A DNA stretch of 64,000 bases from Flavobacteria bacterium BBFL7 (lineage in GTDB: Bacteria; Bacteroidota; Bacteroidia; Flavobacteriales; Flavobacteriaceae), in NCBI GenBank assembly GCA_000153385.1, contig CH672374.1:1986544-2050543 (forward strand), read 5' to 3'. A model generated the notes under the pieces. The model saw only the letters and a list, made by a program, of their open reading frames with translations. It was not told where the DNA came from and did no database searches. Below are positions 18,301-23,981 of the stretch, one piece after another (the first letter of the stretch is position 1; every line of letters starts with the position of its first letter). A program made the position numbers and the translations under genes.

Positions 18301-18402
18301 ATATGTAGTTTCTAGAGTAAAAAATATAGAACTACCATGAAAAGCAATCCCTATAAATAGAGCTGCTATTAAAAGCTTATTGGTGGTTTTTTTCAACTTC
18401 AA
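15307..18402 (-). CDS. Large GT-C-like membrane protein with NTF2-like and FxLYD-like domains
   Basis: The protein has 1031 residues. About 12 membrane segments lie in the first 410 residues, with further ones near 545-570 and 610-635. The first loop, after TTYDALIHLFFAEHY (Asp35, His39), carries WNYKWYTGF and SYPPLVH. This resembles GT-C glycosyltransferases and the PF10131 membrane family, whose first periplasmic loop holds the catalytic acid. Residues about 640-745 resemble an NTF2-like domain, and two FxLYD-like beta domains follow (about 795-865 and 920-985). A GT-C enzyme would use a lipid-linked sugar donor, which the DPM1-like GT2 encoded divergently at 18573 could supply. It heads the minus-strand operon with the Ig-like and hydrolase genes. 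The enzymatic role is inferred. Confidence 0.7.
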   Translation of the reverse strand: MKLKKTTNKLLIAALFIGIAFHGSSIFFTLETTYDALIHLFFAEHYASSWFEPWNYKWYTGFTVMSYPPLVHQCIALLSYIGGLKFGMFTVAIIAIILFITGVYRFSLLITSSRKAAGYAALLAVFSSSFLETLHIFGQLPSIIGISILMHSLPEIYLWLKTGNYRYYFTSLSLISVTVTSHHVTPIFGMVFFIFPLIGMVIMDHAREQVSSTKEITFNIFLKSFLKLFKRIVGFGMSSLVIIIGCILPYWINTKNNPITQVPIPHGSRDNFLEVTSSGLVFFLIPWGILLIILPYIFYRYYSKRYLFFGLSITILTVLGTGGTTPIPKMFLGENAFNILTLDRFTLWASIMSLPMLGEFAFRFIQGDIKALIQLKLGAVYHRLAGAILAGLFIVMIIFTMTLGYFRPSQPAKIKMLPIVNFLSQDQHDHWRYLTLGFGDQMAWLAAQTKALSVDGNYHSARRLPELTTRPIERLENSKFKGVEGIGSLQQFLTVPEKYNLKYIFSNDKFYDPMLYFCGWQRLEQLENGIMVWEKMNVPPLSNILPLVDVPQWQKILWGIMPILTILVAFFLNIQLMLTRMLKYRKTATAAYLKIPDQYTPFKGYLLHTLHVWSLLLFIISCYGLYIFYIENNTQHSPENVVLAYYDAIDFKEFEKAHGYINPKRDLPLDQYMLQISVTDGLLSSYAKLDNIETIVLERTDKTVSLKVLTEWITPLEKVQKTDYITAIEHHGKWFVEPEEVETDLPPNQLFTENKTVFFNQGRRRISTEQTYHEDILKQPSLEILNAKLVECEDHYYVIGEVQNIDTVPADVVLKASLYDIEDKELANHNAKFVVKHKLMPKEISSFKINFEGIAWTSINDSIPKSFNPDQYTPVDFKNKPAVFNIQAAGNVANTDLYKGLAISNINIKEKKVTGQLFNTGTQEPTVPQLIISYYDSDKQLVWVDYTFIKDAVRPQRKQHFEFDLLTDTQINLLSSDMSNCYVNGLPNEDVANKIIPTRDTKASLNALQKIENSTYPYIKLETNAYIGNPK

Positions 18403-18460
18403 GGTCTATCAATTAATGATGTGATAAAGATATGACAACCGCAGCATCCGTTCACTGGCA

Positions 18461-18548
18461 TTGAACTATAGTAAATTACTATTCGTCTACACTTAATTCG
18501 CGCCCAGCGAAAATCGCCATTTTAAGGCCTCTTCTACGCCTAATTTTG
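18461..18548 (+). promoter_or_regulatory. Putative LytTR operator and promoter of the GT2 gene
   Basis: Half-sites ttgaactata (18461-18470) and ttcgtctaca(ctt) (18482-18494) are 21 bp apart, and a perfect -7 element TAATTTTG lies at 18541-18548, 59 bp from the second half-site. The intergenic region is divergent, so the element could also affect the large operon that starts at 18402. Confidence 0.6.
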
Positions 18549-18572
18549 GGTCATAATTAAACATCAATTATT

Positions 18573-19406
18573 ATGAAAACTGGAATTATCATCCCTTGCT
18601 ACAACGAAGAAAAAAGAATAGACACAGCTGCATTTAATGCATTTATTCAATCGCATGAAAACTATCATTTATGTTTTGTAAATGATGGAAGTAAAGATAA
18701 CACTCTAGATGTATTAAATAAGATGCAAAGAGAAACTCCTAATAGAGTAAGTATCGTAGATGTGAAAAAGAATGCAGGAAAAGCTGCTGCTGTAAGATCT
18801 GGAGCTAGATATTTATTTAATCGAGAAGATATTGATTACATAGGTTTTATTGATGCAGATTTATCTACCGACTTTAAAGACTTTAAAAAGTTGGTAGATA
18901 CTTTGCATAATAATGATGAGCTAACAATGGTATATGGTTCTAGAGGTAAAGGTGAAGGACAGATAGAGCGTAATGTATTGAGAAAACTATTTTCTCAGAT
19001 AGTTAAATTATTCATCTTTATGATTTTAGGATTACCTATTGAAGATACTCAATGTGGAGCAAAAGTCTTTAAAAGAGATATCATTCCACTAGCTTATGAT
19101 AAGCAGTTTTTAACGAGATGGTTATTTGACGTAGAGATATTTTTAAGAATGAAGAAACACTTTGGTAGAAAAGCTATTATGAATAAAATGTATGAGCAAC
19201 CATTAGAGCGTTGGGTACACATGGATGACTCAAAACTAGGATTTAAAGATGCAGTACAAATTCCATTAATGTTAATGAGTATCTGGTACTCTTACAATTT
19301 GACAGCTCAATTTGCTGCAACAGCGCCACAATTTCAACTAGCAACTAATGATGGACTTGAAGTTTATACAGGAAATGTAAGTTGGGAAGGTCGTATGGCA
19401 GCATAA
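18573..19406 (+). CDS. Family 2 glycosyltransferase (dolichyl-phosphate-mannose-synthase-like)
   Basis: The 277-residue GT-A protein begins at once with IIIPCYNEEKRI; VNDGSKDNT (37-45) and the metal-binding DAD motif (94-96) follow. KNAGKAAAVRSG (66-77) and EDTQCGAKVF are typical of DPM1/GtrB-type enzymes, which load a sugar onto polyprenyl phosphate. There are no clear C-terminal membrane helices, only one weakly hydrophobic stretch near 145-155. It carries the fourth LytTR-type promoter. It probably makes the lipid-linked donor used by the GT-C-like protein. The 3' end abuts the convergent SCO gene. Confidence 0.87.
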   Translation: MKTGIIIPCYNEEKRIDTAAFNAFIQSHENYHLCFVNDGSKDNTLDVLNKMQRETPNRVSIVDVKKNAGKAAAVRSGARYLFNREDIDYIGFIDADLSTDFKDFKKLVDTLHNNDELTMVYGSRGKGEGQIERNVLRKLFSQIVKLFIFMILGLPIEDTQCGAKVFKRDIIPLAYDKQFLTRWLFDVEIFLRMKKHFGRKAIMNKMYEQPLERWVHMDDSKLGFKDAVQIPLMLMSIWYSYNLTAQFAATAPQFQLATNDGLEVYTGNVSWEGRMAA

Positions 19407-20084
19407 TTACTCACTGTAACTAGCTTTAAGGATGTAGATGTCATCAATTAAAGCTTCAATTTCCTCCATATCAGTGCCGTCATAAGTACGACTACGTAGC
19501 CTACCTTCTTTATCGACTAATATAAAGTTCTCAGTATGCACCATATCGTACTGGCCTCCATAAGGAGCATCTTTTACAGCAAGATAAGATTTGCGTGCTA
19601 GATTATAAATTTCTTCTTTTTTACCAGTTACGAGATTCCATTTATAATCTAGTACACCTTTCTCAACCGCATAAGCTTTTAAAATAGCAGGTGTATCATA
19701 CTCTGGAGTAACGCTGTGGGATAAAAACACTACTTCTTCATCATCTTTAAATTCTTCCTGTAGCACAGACATATTTTTAGTCATAGTAGGGCATATAGTC
19801 GGACACGTTGTGAAAAAGAAGTCTGCTACATATATTTTATTCTTATAATCATTCTCAGTTATCGTATCGCCATTTTGATTTATTAATTTAAAAGGCGCAA
19901 CCTTATGATACTTTTTTACAAACAACATACTATCATCTACTAATGTAGGATCAAATTGATCAGGTTGTAAAATAGCAAGTGTCTTCTTAGGAGTTAAGGC
20001 ATGCTGTATAGCCAGAAAAATTACGGTACTTAATACGAGCATGAATAGCGCTCGCCATTTATTTTTAATCAGAAATTCAAGCAT
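19407..20084 (-). CDS. SCO1/SenC family copper-binding thioredoxin-like protein
   Basis: The 225-residue protein has one N-terminal membrane anchor (about 11-29) and a thioredoxin-like domain with the copper-binding CPTIC motif (Cys94, Cys98) and a conserved His183 in MVHTENF. SCO proteins deliver copper to, or reduce, the CuA site of cytochrome c oxidase. The length fits the family. It is separated from the polysaccharide locus only by convergent orientation and marks the return to housekeeping genes. Confidence 0.93.
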   Translation of the reverse strand: MLEFLIKNKWRALFMLVLSTVIFLAIQHALTPKKTLAILQPDQFDPTLVDDSMLFVKKYHKVAPFKLINQNGDTITENDYKNKIYVADFFFTTCPTICPTMTKNMSVLQEEFKDDEEVVFLSHSVTPEYDTPAILKAYAVEKGVLDYKWNLVTGKKEEIYNLARKSYLAVKDAPYGGQYDMVHTENFILVDKEGRLRSRTYDGTDMEEIEALIDDIYILKASYSE

Positions 20085-20212
20085 TAGTAATACTTTTTTA
20101 CAAAACTACAACCTAATTATGAGCTGCTCTAGTCTTTGTCGGACACTTTCGTAAAGGCTTAATGGTATTTTTGTTATTAAAAGATTTTTTTAAATTAATA
20201 GATGTTGATCTC

Positions 20213-20226
20213 GCTTTCGCGAAAGC
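20213..20226. repeat. 14-bp palindrome copy, intergenic
   Basis: A perfect GCTTTCGCGAAAGC (flanked C...G, 16 bp in all) in the 279-bp gap between the divergent SCO and rseP genes, about 108 bp before the rseP -7 element. Apart from this and the rseP promoter I see nothing else in the gap. Confidence 0.9.
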
Positions 20227-20309
20227 GTAATTCTTACACTAAACGTCCCATTTTACGGCAATCATTCTTCAAAAAGCTAATCTTACTCTATACCAATTAA
20301 CCATATAGA

Positions 20310-20341
20310 TTGTGTATAATGAGTGCAAAGGCCTATTTTTG
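20310..20341 (+). promoter_or_regulatory. Promoter of rseP
   Basis: -33 TTG at 20310-20312 and a perfect -7 element TATTTTTG at 20334-20341, separated by 21 bp, the classic Bacteroidota layout. The bases after the -7 read GCGCTCGTTAAA, nearly the same as after the tRNA-Asn promoter. Confidence 0.7.
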
Positions 20342-20363
20342 CGCTCGTTAAATTACAACAGCA

Positions 20364-21710
20364 ATGCATCCATATCTGGTAGTAGCCATAAACTTTTTAC
20401 TGAGTCTTTCATTACTAATCGTTCTACATGAGTTAGGACATTTTATTCCTGCACGTTTATTTAAAACAAGAGTAGAGAAGTTCTTTTTATTTTTTGATAT
20501 TAAATATTCACTTTTTAAGAAAAAAATAGGCGAGACAGAATACGGTATAGGATGGTTACCGTTAGGTGGTTATGTGAAAATCGCTGGAATGATTGATGAA
20601 AGTATGGATAAAGAGCAAATGGCCGAGGAACCTAAGCCTTGGGAATTTCGTTCTAAACCTGCATGGCAGCGCTTAATAATCATGCTAGGTGGTGTCGTGG
20701 TTAACGTGATAGTAGGATTCTTTATCTATATTATGATTTTTTTCACCTATGGTGGAGAACAAGCAACCGGTAGCGATTATAAATATGGTTTTGGAATGCC
20801 GCCAGTATTACAAGAAATAGGATTTAAGAATGGAGATCAAATATTATTAGTCGATGGTGATACTTTGCAAATTGCAGATAATTTGGTTAATCGCCTTGTT
20901 TTTAGAGATGTGGAAACCGTTACTGTAATAAGAGATGGTAGTTCTGTAGATATTAGTATTCCAGAAGATATAGGTAAACGTGTATTTTATGCAGATATCA
21001 TGGGACCTTTAGAACCTAGGTTTCCGTTTGAGATAGGTGAAGTACAACCAGGGACGTTAGCAGATTCAATAGGTATCAAGCCAGGGATGACTATTGTAGA
21101 AATGGCAGGTTATCCTATTTCTTATAATACAGACTACACATATGCTATAAATCATGTGGTAAATGACAGCACTCCTTTTGAATTAAAGATTCAAAATGAA
21201 AATGGAATGGTACAGACTAAAACCATCAATTTTAAAGACAATAAGAAACGTATTTTAGGTTTTAGAAAAAAGCCTACGGTAGAATATGCTACAGCTACAA
21301 AGCTAGATTACAGCTTTGGGGAAAGCGTTAATAAAGGAATCTCTCATGGATATTGGACCATGCAGGATTATGTAAAGCAATTTAAATATGTGTTTACTAA
21401 AAAAGGAGCAAGTCAGTTAGGTGGTTTTGGAACTATTGCAAAATTATATCCAGATACATGGGACTGGCGTAAATTCTGGGAACGTACAGCATGGATTTCT
21501 TTTGTACTTGCTATTATGAATATTTTACCTATACCGGCTTTAGATGGTGGACATGTGATGTTTTTACTTTATGAAATAGTTACAGGACGTAAGCCAGGAG
21601 ATAAATTTTTAGAGCGTGCACAGTTAATAGGAATATTTATTTTACTTGCTTTAATGCTCTATGCAAATGGAAATGACCTATATAAGGCGATATCAGAAAA
21701 TTTCTTTTAA
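20364..21710 (+). CDS. rseP: RIP-family site-2 metalloprotease RseP
   Basis: The 448-residue inner-membrane protein has the zinc motif HELGH (His22, Glu23, His26) in the first membrane helix. A second helix lies near 107-128, two PDZ-like regions fall about 145-215 and 218-300, and a third helix holds NILPIPALDGGH, which supplies the third metal ligand (Asp). RseP cuts membrane-embedded anti-sigma factors and leftover signal peptides. The gene is single, with its own strong promoter. Confidence 0.95.
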   Translation: MHPYLVVAINFLLSLSLLIVLHELGHFIPARLFKTRVEKFFLFFDIKYSLFKKKIGETEYGIGWLPLGGYVKIAGMIDESMDKEQMAEEPKPWEFRSKPAWQRLIIMLGGVVVNVIVGFFIYIMIFFTYGGEQATGSDYKYGFGMPPVLQEIGFKNGDQILLVDGDTLQIADNLVNRLVFRDVETVTVIRDGSSVDISIPEDIGKRVFYADIMGPLEPRFPFEIGEVQPGTLADSIGIKPGMTIVEMAGYPISYNTDYTYAINHVVNDSTPFELKIQNENGMVQTKTINFKDNKKRILGFRKKPTVEYATATKLDYSFGESVNKGISHGYWTMQDYVKQFKYVFTKKGASQLGGFGTIAKLYPDTWDWRKFWERTAWISFVLAIMNILPIPALDGGHVMFLLYEIVTGRKPGDKFLERAQLIGIFILLALMLYANGNDLYKAISENFF

Positions 21711-21738
21711 AGTATTTTTAATTATTGTTTAAAAAAAT

Positions 21739-21770
21739 TTGGCGGCAAATAAAAAAACGTTTTATATTTG
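21739..21770 (+). promoter_or_regulatory. Promoter of tRNA-Asn
   Basis: -33 TTG at 21739-21741, 21 bp spacer, perfect -7 TATATTTG at 21763-21770. The discriminator reads GCGCTCGCTAAA. Confidence 0.72.
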
Positions 21771-21813
21771 CGCTCGCTAAAGCAAATTAGTTTTAGTAAT
21801 GTGTATATCACAT

Positions 21814-21887
21814 TCCTCTTTAGCTCAGTTGGTTAGAGCATCTGACTGTTAATCAGAGGGTCCTTGGTTCGAGCCCAAGAAGAGGAG
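21814..21887 (+). tRNA. tRNA-Asn (anticodon GTT)
   Basis: Full cloverleaf: acceptor TCCTCTT pairs with AAGAGGA, the D arm contains AGCTCAGTTGGTTAGAGC, the anticodon stem TCTGA/TCAGA encloses the loop CTGTTAA with anticodon GTT, and the T arm has GGTTCGAGCC. The discriminator base is G at 21887. The CCA end is not fully encoded (CAA follows). It is a single gene followed by a terminator. Confidence 0.96.
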
Positions 21888-21890
21888 CAA

Positions 21891-21920
21891 AATCCCAATC
21901 AGTAATGGTTGGGATTTTTT
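21891..21920 (+). terminator. Terminator of tRNA-Asn
   Basis: Stem AATCCCAA / TTGGGATT with loop TCAGTAATGG, followed by four more T. The hairpin is very similar to the one at 40018. Confidence 0.8.
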
Positions 21921-22002
21921 GTTTTAGTTCGGTTTATCATCTTTAATGATTCCTTTTCTTCCTTAAGAGTCCTTTATTTCCCTATACTTATTTCCCTATA
22001 TT

Positions 22003-22010
22003 TACGTTTG
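22003..22010 (+). promoter_or_regulatory. Possible -7 element of the ricT-gldH-PBP1A operon
   Basis: TACGTTTG matches TAnnTTTG perfectly, 61 bp before the ricT start. No TTG lies at the -33 distance, so the call is tentative. Confidence 0.4.
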
Positions 22011-22071
22011 ATAAAAATGATTCAGTCCAGTAGGTTAATTACTTGGACTTCAATATATATACGTAGGATTA

Positions 22072-23484
22072 ATGAGCTGTAATAGTTGTGGAACCGGTGG
22101 TGGAACTCCAGGCGGTTGTAAAAACCATGGTACTTGTGGTACTAGTGGATGTAATAAATTAACGGTTTTTGACTGGTTAGCAAACATGGAATTGCCAGAT
22201 GGTCAGGCACCTTTTAATTATGTAGAAGTCAGATTTAAAAATAGTCGCAAAGAGTATTTTGTTAACTCTGAAAACTTACAATTAAAAATAGGCGACATCG
22301 TTGCCACACAAACAGAGACTGGTCATGATATAGGTATTATTACCCTTACTGGTGAACTAGTCCGTGTGCAATTAAAGAAAAAGAAAATACGATATGAGAA
22401 GGATGACCTTCCTAAAGTTTATCGTATCGCATCTCAAACCGATGTAGATAAATGGAAAGCAGCTCGCGAGAGAGAAGAACCTATGAAGGTGCGTGCTCGA
22501 GAAATTGCAATTCGTTTAAACCTTCAAATGAAAATATCAGATATTGAATTTCAAGGTGATGGATCTAAAGCAACATTTTACTATACTGCAGAGGAACGCG
22601 TTGATTTCCGTCAATTAATTAGAGAATATGCATCAGAGTTTAAAACTCGTATAGAAATGCGTCAGATAGGCTTACGTCAGGAGGCAGCTAGATTAGGTGG
22701 TATAGGATCTTGTGGTCGTGAGTTATGTTGTTCAACTTGGTTGACAGACTTTAGATCTGTAACCACCAGTGCCGCACGTTATCAAAACCTTTCTTTAAAT
22801 CCGCAAAAACTTGCAGGACAATGTGGGAAATTGAAGTGTTGTTTAAATTATGAGCTAGACTCTTACATGGATGCTCTTAAAGATTTTCCTAAGCAAAACC
22901 AAAAGTTATATACAGAAAAGGGAACTGCAGTTTGCCAGAAAATAGACATCTTTAAAGGTCTTATGTGGTACTGCTATGAAGGTGAGTGGATGAACTGGCA
23001 TACGCTAACTACCACTCAAGTACACGAGATAGTTACTAAGAATAAGGCTAAAGAAAAAGTGGCCGGTATTGAAGAATATGCCGCAGAGCACTTAGTTATT
23101 GAAGAAGTTAATTTTGAAAATGTAGTAGGTCAGGATAGTTTAACACGTTTTGATCAAACCACTACTAAAAATAAAAAACGTAAAAAGCGTCGTAATAAAC
23201 GTGGACCTAGACAGGATAGTCCAGCTCAACATAAAGCAACGCAAAAAAATCACAATAAGAGTTCACAAAATAAATCTCCGCAATCTAAAGAGCAAAAACC
23301 TAAAGAGCATACACAAAAACCTAAGCCAAGGAGAAAGCCGGTTCATAAAAATAAATCAAAAGAAGGAAACAATACACCACAAACTAAACCAAATCAAAAA
23401 CCAAATGGTGATGGGAAGGCTACAAATAAACCACGGAAGAAAAGGCCTAATAATCGCAATAGACCACCTAAGAAAAGCGAGTAA
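22072..23484 (+). CDS. ricT: PSP1-domain protein RicT (YaaT-like)
   Basis: The 470-residue protein has a Cys/Gly-rich head with six cysteines (MSCNSCGTGGGTPGGCKNHG and on), then a PSP1 domain (about 45-270) with the conserved GGIGSCGRELCCSTW and GQCGKLKCCLNYE cysteine motifs. Residues about 355-470 are a Lys/Asn/Pro-rich low-complexity tail. In Bacillus, RicT with RicA and RicF forms an Fe-S complex that helps RNase Y; the role in Bacteroidota is less clear. The stop shares a base with the gldH start (TAATG), so the genes are coupled. Confidence 0.9.
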   Translation: MSCNSCGTGGGTPGGCKNHGTCGTSGCNKLTVFDWLANMELPDGQAPFNYVEVRFKNSRKEYFVNSENLQLKIGDIVATQTETGHDIGIITLTGELVRVQLKKKKIRYEKDDLPKVYRIASQTDVDKWKAAREREEPMKVRAREIAIRLNLQMKISDIEFQGDGSKATFYYTAEERVDFRQLIREYASEFKTRIEMRQIGLRQEAARLGGIGSCGRELCCSTWLTDFRSVTTSAARYQNLSLNPQKLAGQCGKLKCCLNYELDSYMDALKDFPKQNQKLYTEKGTAVCQKIDIFKGLMWYCYEGEWMNWHTLTTTQVHEIVTKNKAKEKVAGIEEYAAEHLVIEEVNFENVVGQDSLTRFDQTTTKNKKRKKRRNKRGPRQDSPAQHKATQKNHNKSSQNKSPQSKEQKPKEHTQKPKPRRKPVHKNKSKEGNNTPQTKPNQKPNGDGKATNKPRKKRPNNRNRPPKKSE

Positions 23485-23981
23485 TGAGAACTACTGTATT
23501 TTTGATTTTAAGTTGTTTAACTTTAGTATCATGCGATCAGAATTTAGTTGATTCGCAATCAATAGCTTTTAGTGATGCACAATGGCCACTATTAGAAGCA
23601 CCTGTGTTCAAAATTCAGCCAGTGGATACAGTAAATACATATGATATGTTTCTCCACATGAGAAATAATCACGATTATGCATATAGTAACTTATACTTAA
23701 TCGCCGAAATGAAATTTCCACAAGGAAAAATCGTTACCGATACATTAGAGTATAATATGGCAACACCACAAGGACAGTTCTTGGGTTCAGGCTATAGTGA
23801 TATTTATGAAAATAAATTGTGGTATAAGGAAGGAGTACGCTTTCGCGAAAGCGGAACTTACCTACTCACCTTACGTCACGCAATGAGAAAAAATGGTTCT
23901 GTAGACGGTATTGCTCAATTAGATGGAGTGCTCGATATAGGTTATAGTATAGAAAAACAAGTGCAACATGGCAGCAACTAA
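23484..23981 (+). CDS. gldH: Gliding motility lipoprotein GldH
   Basis: The 165-residue protein has a lipoprotein signal ending LTLVSC (Cys17 lipidated). The body (YDMFLHMRNNHDYAYSNLYL and LRHAMRKNGSVDGIAQLDGV) matches GldH, a lipoprotein needed for gliding in Flavobacterium. It sits between ricT and PBP1A, overlapping both, a gene order I associate with Flavobacteriia. It carries an in-frame palindrome copy, read as RFRES. Confidence 0.9.
   Translation: MRTTVFLILSCLTLVSCDQNLVDSQSIAFSDAQWPLLEAPVFKIQPVDTVNTYDMFLHMRNNHDYAYSNLYLIAEMKFPQGKIVTDTLEYNMATPQGQFLGSGYSDIYENKLWYKEGVRFRESGTYLLTLRHAMRKNGSVDGIAQLDGVLDIGYSIEKQVQHGSN
23839..23852. repeat. 14-bp palindrome copy, in gldH
   Basis: A perfect GCTTTCGCGAAAGC within coding sequence, read RFRES. 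Confidence 0.9.

Noticed and set aside
23150-23551. 133-codon ORF in another frame of the ricT tail
   Set aside because: It is a shadow of the Lys/Asn-rich low-complexity tail of ricT and the start of gldH, and resembles no protein.
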